Shown here piece after piece: positions 38,461 through 46,236 of a stretch of 64,000 bases of DNA. Source of the DNA: Pseudomonas putida (GTDB taxonomy: Bacteria > Pseudomonadota > Gammaproteobacteria > Pseudomonadales > Pseudomonadaceae); NCBI RefSeq assembly GCF_028682395.1, contig NZ_JANHLC010000014.1, positions 1 through 64,000 on the forward strand, given 5' to 3'. The position numbers and the translations under genes are program-made. Positions within the stretch are counted from its first letter, which is position 1. Each line of letters opens with the position of its first letter. The notes beneath the pieces are model-generated. The model worked only from the letters and a program-made list of their open reading frames with translations, ran no database searches and was not told where the DNA came from.

Positions 38461-38508
38461 AGCGGCCTCGCTCGGCGGGCGTAAAACGTAGGAGTATAAG
38501 ACTAAATA

Positions 38509-38524
38509 CTGGATGGATGCACAC
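38509..38524. promoter_or_regulatory. LexA-like site upstream of uvrA (weak)
   Basis: CTGGATGGATGCACAC matches the CTGT-N8-ACAG LexA frame at six of eight core bases. It lies just upstream of a uvrA -10 candidate TATACT (minus strand, 38498-38493). E. coli uvrA is SOS-controlled, but in P. aeruginosa it is not listed among classical LexA targets as far as I recall. Confidence 0.3.
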
Positions 38525-38638
38525 TATCGAAATAGCCGTTAATGGCCTTGCCGTCCAGTTGCGCGGCAAAGCGTCACCCTATACCCCGTCAATCGATGGG
38601 ACTGGTAGAATCGCCGCCGGTTCACACGAGGTTTTTCC

Positions 38639-40036
38639 ATGCACGATCCCCACAGCGAACGCATGAGTAGCGGCGAGACCCGCGCAGCAAGCGGTCTGGC
38701 CCTGGTGTTCGCATTCCGTATGCTTGGCATGTTCATGGTGTTGCCGGTGCTGGCGACCTATGGGATGGATCTTGCCGGAGCGACCCCGGCCCTGATCGGC
38801 CTGGCGATTGGCGCTTATGGCCTGACCCAGGCGCTGTTCCAGATTCCATTCGGGATGATCTCCGATCGTATCGGCCGGCGCCCGGTTATTTATCTGGGCC
38901 TGATCATCTTCGCCGCCGGCAGCCTGCTAGCGGCTCAGTCCGACTCGATCTGGGGCGTCATCGCCGGGCGAGTCCTGCAAGGTGCCGGGGCGATTTCCGC
39001 CGCGGTGATGGCGCTGCTTTCGGATCTGACGCGTGAGCAACATCGCACCAAGGCCATGGCCATGATTGGCGTGACCATTGGCTTGTCCTTTGCCGTGGCC
39101 ATGGTCGTAGGGCCGCTGCTGACCCGCAGCTTTGGCCTGTCGGGGTTGTTTCTGGCGACCGGGGGGATGGCGCTGGTGGGGATCCTGATCGTGGCCTTTA
39201 TGGTGCCGCGCGCCACTGGCCCCTTGCAGCATCGCGAGTCCGGTGTGGCCCGCCAGGCGCTGTTGCCGACACTCAAGCATCCTGATCTGCTGCGTCTGGA
39301 CCTGGGGATCTTCGTACTCCATGCGATGTTGATGTCGAGCTTTGTCGCGTTGCCGTTGGCCCTGGTCGAAAAGGCCGGGTTGCCGAAAGAGCAGCACTGG
39401 TGGGTCTACCTTACTGCCTTGTTGATTTCCTTCTTTGCCATGATTCCTTTCATTATCTATGGCGAGAAGAAACGCAAGATGAAACAAGTTTTGCTCGGCG
39501 CGGTCATTACGCTGCTGCTCACTGAGCTATTCTTCTGGGAGTTCGGCGACAGCCTGCGAGCGCTGGTGATCGGTACCGTGGTGTTCTTCACTGCGTTCAA
39601 CCTGCTGGAGGCTTCGCTGCCGTCGCTCATCAGCAAGGTTTCACCGGCCGGCGGCAAGGGGACGGCGATGGGGGTGTACTCCACTAGCCAGTTCCTGGGT
39701 TCGGCATTGGGTGGCATTCTGGGCGGATGGCTGTTCCAGCATGGCGGTTTGTCGGTTGTGTTCCTGGGATGTGCCGGACTCGCTGCCCTGTGGTTGGGCT
39801 TTGCTGTTACCATGCGTGAACCTCCCTATGTGACGAGCCTGCGCTTGCCGTTGTCGCCTGAAGCGATACGCGAAGCCGGGCTGATCGAGCGCCTGAAGGC
39901 AGTCGAGGGAGTCACGGATGCAGTGGTGGTGGCCGAGGAGGCCGCCATCTATATCAAATTGGACACCGAACTATTGGATCGCGCGACGCTCGAGCAGCTG
40001 GTCAACAATCCAGCGCCGCAGACGTGCGAAGCCTAG
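38639..40036 (+). CDS. yajR: YajR-like major facilitator superfamily transporter
   Basis: Twelve hydrophobic segments within residues 1-395 and the MFS motif A GMISDRIGRRPVI after TM2 mark it as a proton-coupled drug:H+ antiporter-type carrier of unknown substrate. A cytosolic C-terminal tail (about 400-460) has a beta-alpha-beta ferredoxin-like pattern (LIERLKAVEGVTDAVVVAEE, AAIYIKLD), matching the YAM domain of E. coli YajR. A -10-like TAGAAT (38606-38611) precedes it. ssb begins 9 bp after the stop, so the two are probably co-transcribed. Confidence 0.85.
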   Translation: MHDPHSERMSSGETRAASGLALVFAFRMLGMFMVLPVLATYGMDLAGATPALIGLAIGAYGLTQALFQIPFGMISDRIGRRPVIYLGLIIFAAGSLLAAQSDSIWGVIAGRVLQGAGAISAAVMALLSDLTREQHRTKAMAMIGVTIGLSFAVAMVVGPLLTRSFGLSGLFLATGGMALVGILIVAFMVPRATGPLQHRESGVARQALLPTLKHPDLLRLDLGIFVLHAMLMSSFVALPLALVEKAGLPKEQHWWVYLTALLISFFAMIPFIIYGEKKRKMKQVLLGAVITLLLTELFFWEFGDSLRALVIGTVVFFTAFNLLEASLPSLISKVSPAGGKGTAMGVYSTSQFLGSALGGILGGWLFQHGGLSVVFLGCAGLAALWLGFAVTMREPPYVTSLRLPLSPEAIREAGLIERLKAVEGVTDAVVVAEEAAIYIKLDTELLDRATLEQLVNNPAPQTCEA

Positions 40037-40045
40037 GAGAACGTT

Positions 40046-40567
40046 ATGGCCCGTGGGGTTAACAAAGTCATATTGGTCGGTACATGCGGCCAGGATCCAG
40101 AAGTTCGCTACCTGCCTAACGGCAACGCCGTGACCAACCTGAGTCTGGCGACCAGCGAACAATGGACTGACAAGCAAACTGGTCAGAAAGTCGAAAAGAC
40201 CGAGTGGCACCGTGTATCGATGTTCGGCAAGGTTGCGGAAATCGCCGGCGAGTATCTGCGCAAAGGTTCGCAGGTTTACATCGAAGGCAAGCTGCAGACC
40301 CGCGAATGGGAAAAAGACGGTATCAAGCGTTACACCACTGAAATCGTGGTCGACATGCAAGGCACCATGCAGTTGTTGGGCGGCCGTCCACAGGGCGATC
40401 AGCAAGGCCAGCAGGGCGGCGGTAACTCCTACTCCGCGCCACGCCCACAGCAGTCGCGTCCTCAGCCTTCGCAGCAGCCTCAGCGTGAATCGCGCCCGGC
40501 ACCACAGCAGGCGGCTCCACAGCCAGCCGCTGACTTCGACAGCTTCGACGACGATATTCCGTTCTAG
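40046..40567 (+). CDS. ssb: Single-stranded DNA-binding protein
   Basis: Tetrameric OB-fold protein (residues about 1-112, beginning ARGVNKVILVGTCGQDPE) with a Gln/Pro-rich linker. The acidic tip DDDIPF recruits replication and repair partners. The 173-aa length is typical. It has a strong AGGAGA site. In E. coli ssb is directly divergent from uvrA; here yajR lies between them. Confidence 0.98.
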   Translation: MARGVNKVILVGTCGQDPEVRYLPNGNAVTNLSLATSEQWTDKQTGQKVEKTEWHRVSMFGKVAEIAGEYLRKGSQVYIEGKLQTREWEKDGIKRYTTEIVVDMQGTMQLLGGRPQGDQQGQQGGGNSYSAPRPQQSRPQPSQQPQRESRPAPQQAAPQPAADFDSFDDDIPF

Positions 40568-40592
40568 GCCCTGGCCGAACGGTGTCATCAAG

Positions 40593-40621
40593 AACGGAAC
40601 CTCTCAGGTTCCGTTTTTTTT
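40593..40621 (+). terminator. Terminator after ssb
   Basis: The 10-bp perfect stem AACGGAACCT / AGGTTCCGTT with a CTC loop runs into eight T residues. Confidence 0.93.
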
Positions 40622-40758
40622 GCCTTTTTTTCAGGCGCGGCAGTTGCTCTCAAGGCGCGTGGGCAACTTCATTCCTGCAAGGGCGAGGGTGAAAAGCGAA
40701 CTTTGTCGAACTGTTGGCACTCAGTGCCTTACAGGTAGGCGTAGAGAGGTTCAGGGTT

Positions 40759-42789
40759 TTGTTCGATCTCAAGACAGCGATGGCGGCCCTTGTGCTGCTC
40801 TGCAGCTTGGCCGGTGGGGCGCAGGCCGCAGAGGCAACCGCACCGGCCAAGGCCGAGCCAATCGTGCAGGGCGGCTTGCTGGGGGCGCTGAGTTCGACCC
40901 TGGAGCAGCTCCAGCAGCAGCTCGATGTCGACGAGCGTCTGCTCGATACCTGGCGGTTACGCGCCGATCGGGCGGCCAGTGAGGTCGATCAATTGGTCAA
41001 CCAGACCGCCGAGCGCTCGCCGTGGCGGGTTGCCGGGGACTTTCTATTGCTCTCGGCCATATGGGCGGGCTGTTTTGCGCTGTTGATGCTGTCGGGGCGG
41101 TGGCTGGGCAAGCGCGCCTGCCACGGCTCTTGGCTCCGCTCCCGTGCGCGTTGCGCCTCGATAGTCGGCTATGTATTGCCTTATCTGCTGCCGGCGGTGA
41201 TCAGTCTGCCGGTGACGCTGTATGCCAGCCAGTTCTTGCAGAGCTCCGTGGGCCGGGCGCTGGCCTTGTGTCTGGCGTATGCCACCAGCAGCGGTATTTT
41301 CACCACGGCGTTGCTGTTGTGCCTGAGTGCGCTGCTCGACCAGGGGCACAAGCGCGTGGCCATTCGGCTGATTCGTGCTTATATCCCGCTGCCGCTGTTC
41401 CTGATCGGCTTTCTGGCGGCCTTGAGTGATGCCCTGACCAGCCCGCAGATCGCTCGCCAGTTGGGCGGTAATATCACCAGTAGTGTGGCGGTACTGGCCG
41501 GCTTGTTTGCCTCGGTGCTGTTCGGGGTGCTGGTGTTCAAGCTGCGTCGGCCGGTGGCGCACCTGATTCGCAACCGCTCGCTGGATCAGCGTTTGAAGCA
41601 GCCGGCTTTGCAGGAGTCCCTGCGGGTTTTTTCCGGGCTCTGGTATTGGCCGATTCTGTTGATGGTGCTGGTCTCGGTGGTCAGCTTGATCGGCGCGGGC
41701 GAAGACAGTCAGAAGGCCTTGAGGGGGGCATTGCTGACGACGGTATTACTGGTGGCCGCGGTGTTTCTCAGTACGGTTTTCCAGCATGTGTTCCAGTCCC
41801 GCAGCGCGGCGGAGGTACAGCGCAGCAGTGCGTACAAGGAGCGCTTGTTGGGAGTGTGCCATGGGTTGCTGCGCATGGTGCTGGCGCTGGTATTCATTGA
41901 AATACTGGGGCGCATCTGGGGTTTTTCGCTGTATCAGTTCGCCCTGGAAAATACGGTCGGGCGGGCAATTAGCGATTCGCTCAGCCGCATCGGCCTGATC
42001 CTACTGGCCACCTGGCTGCTCTGGGTGGTACTCGACACGGCGATCCAGCAGGCCCTGAAGCCGCCGGCCACGCGCCGAGGCTTGCGCCAACCGAGCCTGC
42101 GCGCCAAAACCATCCTGCCGCTGCTGCGCAACGCGATCAAGATCGTGCTGGTGGTGATCTGTGTGATCACCACCATGGCCAATCTGGGGATCAATGTCGG
42201 GCCGCTGCTCGCGGGTGCCGGGGTGGTCGGGCTGGCAATCGGCTTTGGGTCGCAGCAGTTGGTCCAGGATGTGATTACCGGGTTGTTCATCATTATCGAG
42301 GACACCATTTCCATTGGCGATTGGGTGGTCCTCGACTCCGGCCACGCAGGTACGGTCGAGAGCCTGACCATCCGCACCCTGCGCCTGCGCGACGGCAAGG
42401 GCTTCGTGCACTCGGTACCGTTCGGCCAGATCAAGGCGGTCACCAACCAGTCGCGGCAATTTGCCTTTGCCTATTTCGCGGTGCAGTTCACTTATGAAAC
42501 CGATATTGACCAGGCGCTGCTGTTGATCCGCGAGACCGGGCAGTCGATTCGTGAAGACGCGTTGCTCAAGCACAGTCTGCAGGGACCGCTCGAGATCTTT
42601 GGGGTCGAGCGCATGGACCTCAATGGCGTGCTGTTGACGGCGCAGGTCCGTACGGTCTCCGGTGGGCAATATGCAGTGGGCCGGGCATTCAATGAACGCC
42701 TGAAAAAACGGGTGGATGGGCACGACAACGTGCAGTTCGCACAAAACTATCCACAACCTGCGCCGCCGCCCAGACCTGTCACGCCTTGA
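40759..42789 (+). CDS. Large MscS-family mechanosensitive channel (YbiO-like)
   Basis: An inner-membrane channel expected to gate under hypo-osmotic tension. A signal-like segment (MAALVLLCSLAGGAQA) and a periplasmic Leu/Gln-rich coil are followed by about ten hydrophobic helices. The MscS core (about 455-600) has the pore helix GPLLAGAGVVGLAIGFGSQQLVQD and the beta-domain IGDWVVLDSGHAGTVE. The domain order resembles E. coli YbiO. I chose TTG 40759 (676 aa) because AGAGAGG is about 9 bp upstream; ATG 40780 is an alternative and TTG 40714 would add 15 residues. Confidence 0.85.
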   Translation: MFDLKTAMAALVLLCSLAGGAQAAEATAPAKAEPIVQGGLLGALSSTLEQLQQQLDVDERLLDTWRLRADRAASEVDQLVNQTAERSPWRVAGDFLLLSAIWAGCFALLMLSGRWLGKRACHGSWLRSRARCASIVGYVLPYLLPAVISLPVTLYASQFLQSSVGRALALCLAYATSSGIFTTALLLCLSALLDQGHKRVAIRLIRAYIPLPLFLIGFLAALSDALTSPQIARQLGGNITSSVAVLAGLFASVLFGVLVFKLRRPVAHLIRNRSLDQRLKQPALQESLRVFSGLWYWPILLMVLVSVVSLIGAGEDSQKALRGALLTTVLLVAAVFLSTVFQHVFQSRSAAEVQRSSAYKERLLGVCHGLLRMVLALVFIEILGRIWGFSLYQFALENTVGRAISDSLSRIGLILLATWLLWVVLDTAIQQALKPPATRRGLRQPSLRAKTILPLLRNAIKIVLVVICVITTMANLGINVGPLLAGAGVVGLAIGFGSQQLVQDVITGLFIIIEDTISIGDWVVLDSGHAGTVESLTIRTLRLRDGKGFVHSVPFGQIKAVTNQSRQFAFAYFAVQFTYETDIDQALLLIRETGQSIREDALLKHSLQGPLEIFGVERMDLNGVLLTAQVRTVSGGQYAVGRAFNERLKKRVDGHDNVQFAQNYPQPAPPPRPVTP

Positions 42790-42992
42790 GGGGCGGTTCG
42801 TCAGGCGGCGCGCGGGCCAGTGCCCTGAACGGGCCTCGCCCCCCCCACGGCTACGCGGGCGGCGTGAAGTTTCTAAGTGACGATTGCGCACTAAACCCGC
42901 AAAATGCAACGATTCCGGCATTAGCCACCGCAAAGGCCTCGGGTCTTCGCGTTACTACTCATCGTTGCAAACAGACTGGGCCTGCTGAATCT
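42790..42992. other. Gap before the SDR pair, with an inverted repeat
   Basis: 203 bp without a credible ORF. The first 70 bp are very GC-rich, then composition drops. TGCAACGAT (42905-42913) and ATCGTTGCA (42961-42969) form a perfect 9-bp inverted repeat 47 bp apart. No terminator with a T-run and no convincing promoter is visible. Confidence 0.4.
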
Positions 42993-43877
42993 ATGCGAAT
43001 GCGCCTTATGTTACTGGGCGGCGGGAATGCCCTCGGGCAGGCGCTGATTCGCCTGGGTGCAGAGGAAGACATCGGTTTCCTCGCACCGCGTCCGCCGCAA
43101 GACGGCTGGGACGCCGCGAGCCTCACGCAATTGCTCGACGACACCCGTCCCGATGCCCTGATCAATCTCGCCTACTACTTCGACTGGTTCCAGGCCGAAG
43201 CCGTCAGCGAAACCCGTCTTGCCGGGCAGGAGCGTGCCGTTGAACGGCTTGCCGAACTCTGCCAGCACCACAACATCATTTTGCTTCAGCCTTCGAGCTA
43301 TCGGGTCTTCGATGGTTCGCGCGCGACCGCCTACAGCGAGAAGGATGAGCCGGTGCCGCTCGGGTTGCGGGGGCAGGCGCTATGGCGCATCGAGCAGAGT
43401 GTGCGCGCCATCTGTCCACAACACGTGCTGCTGCGTTTCGGCTGGCTGCTCGATGAGAGTGCCGAAGGTTCCCTCGGGCGCTTCCTAGCGCGGGCCGAGC
43501 AGGCGCAGGAACTGCTGCTGGCGGATGACCGGCGGGGTAATCCAACGCCCGTCGACGATGCAGCCCGAGTGATTATCTCCGTGCTCAAGCAACTCGATTG
43601 CGGTGCGCCGCTGTGGGGCACGTACCACTACGCAGGACACGAGGCGACCACGCCGCTGGCACTCGGCCAGGCGATCCTCACCGAAGCCCGCAGCCTGCGC
43701 GAGCTGGCTGTCGAGGCGCCGACCCCCCAGGCGCATGCGGCTCGTCCCGATGCTGGCGAAGAACCTCAGCATGCGGTGCTGGCCTGCAAGAAAATTCTAC
43801 ATACCTTCGGGATCAAGCCGCGTGCCTGGCGCGCGGCGCTCCCGGGCTTACTGGATAGATTTTATCGCCATGGTTGA
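42993..43877 (+). CDS. RmlD-like sugar-nucleotide reductase family protein lacking the catalytic Tyr/Lys
   Basis: A 294-aa extended short-chain dehydrogenase fold. The nucleotide-binding loop is GGGNALGQAL, and the RmlD-type landmarks DALINLAYY and VFDG are recognizable. Where RmlD enzymes have YGxxK, this protein reads LRGQALWRIE, so both catalytic residues appear replaced. I chose ATG 42993 (MRMRLMLLGGG); ATG 42999 is equally possible and no strong ribosome site is seen. The 3' end overlaps the next gene by 8 bp, implying a joint role in nucleotide-sugar metabolism, but the reaction is unknown. Confidence 0.75.
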   Translation: MRMRLMLLGGGNALGQALIRLGAEEDIGFLAPRPPQDGWDAASLTQLLDDTRPDALINLAYYFDWFQAEAVSETRLAGQERAVERLAELCQHHNIILLQPSSYRVFDGSRATAYSEKDEPVPLGLRGQALWRIEQSVRAICPQHVLLRFGWLLDESAEGSLGRFLARAEQAQELLLADDRRGNPTPVDDAARVIISVLKQLDCGAPLWGTYHYAGHEATTPLALGQAILTEARSLRELAVEAPTPQAHAARPDAGEEPQHAVLACKKILHTFGIKPRAWRAALPGLLDRFYRHG

Positions 43878-44799
43878 TGCTCCTATTCTGGTGACCGGCG
43901 GCGCCGGTTTTATCGGTTCCCACCTGGTCGACGCACTGTTGGCCAAGGGGTATGCGGTGCGGGTGCTGGATGATCTGTCCACCGGTCAGCGCGCCAACTT
44001 GCCGCTGGCCAATCCACGGATCGAACTGATCGAAGGCGATGTAGCCGATGCCGCGTTGGTTGCACGCGCCATGCAGGGCTGCCAGGCGGTTGCCCATCTG
44101 GCAGCGGTGGCGTCGGTGCAGGCTTCGGTCGACGACCCGGTTCGCACCCATCAAAGTAACTTCATCGGCACCCTGAATGTTTGTGAGGCCATGCGCCAGG
44201 CCGGCGTACGTCGGGTATTGTTCGCCTCCAGCGCGGCGGTCTACGGCAACAACGGCGAAGGCGAGTCGATCGATGAAGACACGCCCAAGGCACCCTTGAC
44301 GCCCTACGCATCGGACAAGCTGGCCAGTGAGTACTATCTGGACTTCTACCGGCGCGAGCATGGGCTGGAGCCGGCGATCTTTCGCTTCTTCAATATCTTC
44401 GGTCCGCGCCAGGATCCGTCCTCGCCGTATTCCGGGGTGATCAGCATTTTCTGCGAGCGCGCTCTGCAAGGCCTACCGATCACGGTATTTGGCGACGGAG
44501 AGCAGACTCGTGATTTTGTCTATGTCGAAGACCTGGTGGACCTGCTGATCCAGGCTATCGAAACACCGCAACTGGAAGTGGGCGCGGTGAATGTCGGCCT
44601 GAACCAGGCCACCACCCTGCTGCAGATGTTGGACGCGCTCAAAGCTGTGCTCGGCAGTTTGCCGCCAGTCAGCCATGCGCCGCCGCGGGCTGGGGATATC
44701 CGTCACTCGCGTGCCAATAATCAGCGGCTGTTGCAGCGCTTCAGCTTTACCCGGCAGACGCCGATGCGTGAAGGGCTGGCGCGGCTACTGGGCCGTTAG
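43870..44799 (+). CDS. NAD-dependent nucleotide-sugar epimerase/dehydratase (GalE-like)
   Basis: An extended SDR of 309 aa likely to epimerize a UDP- or GDP-sugar for surface polysaccharide. The Rossmann loop is TGGAGFIGSHL at the N-terminus, the catalytic Ser/Tyr/Lys set lies in FASSAAVYGNN and PYASDK, and the substrate region contains FRFFNIFGPRQDPSSPYSGVI. It overlaps the RmlD-like gene. Substrate identity cannot be read from sequence; UDP-glucose 4-epimerase or a related C4-epimerase is most plausible. Confidence 0.85.
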   Translation: MVDAPILVTGGAGFIGSHLVDALLAKGYAVRVLDDLSTGQRANLPLANPRIELIEGDVADAALVARAMQGCQAVAHLAAVASVQASVDDPVRTHQSNFIGTLNVCEAMRQAGVRRVLFASSAAVYGNNGEGESIDEDTPKAPLTPYASDKLASEYYLDFYRREHGLEPAIFRFFNIFGPRQDPSSPYSGVISIFCERALQGLPITVFGDGEQTRDFVYVEDLVDLLIQAIETPQLEVGAVNVGLNQATTLLQMLDALKAVLGSLPPVSHAPPRAGDIRHSRANNQRLLQRFSFTRQTPMREGLARLLGR

Positions 44800-44815
44800 G
44801 TTTTTTGCAGACATG

Positions 44816-44843
44816 AAAAAGGCGCCTCGAAAGGCGCCTTTTT
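44816..44843. terminator. Bidirectional terminator between the epimerase and ompW
   Basis: A 12-bp perfect stem AAAAAGGCGCCT / AGGCGCCTTTTT with a CGAA loop, having an A-run on one side and a T-run on the other. It serves the convergent plus and minus genes. Confidence 0.92.
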
Positions 44844-44856
44844 TGTGGGCGTGGAC

Positions 44857-45555
44857 TTAGAACTTGTAGCCCAGGCCGACCATGTAGACCCATGGATCGA
44901 CGTCGACGTTGACCTTGGCACGGGTGCCGGTGCCCACGATGCTGTTGTCCACGTAGGCGCGGGTATCGATATCGATGTAGCGTGCCTGGGCGTTGACCAT
45001 GATGTTGTCGGTCAGCATGTAGTCCGCACCGATCTGCCAGGCCATACCCCAGGAGTTTTTCGCCCGGAAGTTGTTGAAGCCGTTGGCCTTGGCTTCGCTA
45101 CCGACGTGTTCGTCGAAGATCCAAGTGTAGTTGATGCCGGCGCCGACGTAGGGCTGGAAGGCGGATTTGGCGTCCAGAGGGTAGTACACCACGCTCAGGG
45201 TTGGCGGCAGGTGCTTGAGGGTACCGAGCTTGCCATTGGCCTGAGGCAGGATACTGCCTTTGACCTTCACGTCATGTTCGAACGGCGTAGCGGCGAGCAG
45301 TTCGATACCGATATGGTTGGTCAGCATGTAGGCAAAGTTCAGACCCAGCTGCGTGTCGCTGCTCATGGTCGCCTTGCCTTCCAGGTCCATGCCGGCCAGG
45401 TTGCCGCGGTCTACCTTGACGTGGGAGCTGTCAGCTTTCGGGTTGACGGTGATGGCACCGGCCCGGATCAGGATATCGCCGGCTTCGTGGGCCTGGGCGA
45501 GTGGGGCGGCGAGTGCGAGCGCGAAGAGGGATGCGCTAAGCAGGGACTTATGCAT
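44857..45555 (-). CDS. ompW: OmpW-family outer-membrane protein (OprG-like)
   Basis: An eight-stranded outer-membrane beta-barrel for small hydrophobic molecules. The signal peptide ends at AAPLAQA, and the mature part begins HEAGDILIRAGAITVNP, the OmpW signature. The C-terminus ends YMVGLGYKF with the terminal Phe used for Bam recognition. I chose the ATG at 45555 (232 aa) preceded by TTTGGAGC. The neighbouring zinc operon upstream matches the P. aeruginosa order PA4063-PA4067, where PA4067 is oprG. An ANR-like site lies upstream. Confidence 0.93.
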   Translation of the reverse strand: MHKSLLSASLFALALAAPLAQAHEAGDILIRAGAITVNPKADSSHVKVDRGNLAGMDLEGKATMSSDTQLGLNFAYMLTNHIGIELLAATPFEHDVKVKGSILPQANGKLGTLKHLPPTLSVVYYPLDAKSAFQPYVGAGINYTWIFDEHVGSEAKANGFNNFRAKNSWGMAWQIGADYMLTDNIMVNAQARYIDIDTRAYVDNSIVGTGTRAKVNVDVDPWVYMVGLGYKF

Positions 45556-45593
45556 GGAAGGCTCCAAAGGACGGTTCAAGTTGGCTGTGTCCA

Positions 45594-45634
45594 ATGTTAG
45601 TGAGCGTCTTGTCCCTCTCTTTGACTCAGCTCAA
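45594..45634 (-). promoter_or_regulatory. Candidate ANR/FNR-dependent ompW promoter
   Basis: TTGACTCAGCTCAA (45621-45634) has the TTGA-N6-TCAA core of FNR/ANR boxes. On the minus strand TAACAT (45599-45594) is a possible -10; the start near 45587 would put the box centre about 40-41 bp upstream, as in class II activated promoters. Confidence 0.6.
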
Positions 45635-45703
45635 TGGAAGTCCAATTGCTACCTTAAAACAATGGAACTTTTTTGGAATATGGCTATTTGGCGAGCCACG
45701 ACC

Positions 45704-46225
45704 TCAGTCAGGCAGTTCATAGGCATAGATTTTTTCAGCGTCCATCTGGTACCCCGCATCGGCGATATCACTGCTGATGGCCTTGACCTGCAGTGCCCCT
45801 TCGATCCAGTACGGCTGGTACAGCTCTTCGAGTTTGACCCCGACTTCACTGGTGACATGGACGATCTGGTTGGAGGGCGGTGGTGGTACGTGGATGCAGG
45901 CGCCGAAGTAGGGCACCAGCAGAAATTCGGTGGTGCGTCCGGCCTCGTTGACTTCCAGCGGCACGATATAGCCGGGCAGGCGCACACGCTGGCCGTCGAG
46001 GCTCTTGACCACTGGGGCATCGGGCTGGTCCTGCTGGGCGGCGGGTGCCGACTCGGCGCTCAGGGTGTCGCCGAGTTTCGACAGGTCGTGCAAGGGGGCC
46101 ATCTGCGGCTCCTGCACCACTGCATCCGGCGGAATCATTTCCTGCCAGACCAGGTCCCGCAGTGCCTCGGCCGCTTGCAGCGGCAGGGCGACCACCAGTA
46201 ACAACGCATACAACAGGCGCGACAT
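45704..46225 (-). CDS. DUF3299 secreted protein of the zinc operon
   Basis: A 173-aa protein with an N-terminal signal peptide (LLYALLLVVALPLQAAEA). The conserved core LPGYIVPLEVNEAG then LLVPYFGACIHVPPPP is typical of DUF3299; the GACIHVPPPP loop with its Cys and His could bind metal. I chose the ATG at 46225; the ribosome site GAGGAAAG overlaps the permease stop. It is the last gene of the zrgA-ABC operon and corresponds to PA4066 of P. aeruginosa. The precise function is unknown. Confidence 0.85.
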   Translation of the reverse strand: MSRLLYALLLVVALPLQAAEALRDLVWQEMIPPDAVVQEPQMAPLHDLSKLGDTLSAESAPAAQQDQPDAPVVKSLDGQRVRLPGYIVPLEVNEAGRTTEFLLVPYFGACIHVPPPPSNQIVHVTSEVGVKLEELYQPYWIEGALQVKAISSDIADAGYQMDAEKIYAYELPD

Positions 46226-46236
46226 AAGCGCTTTCC

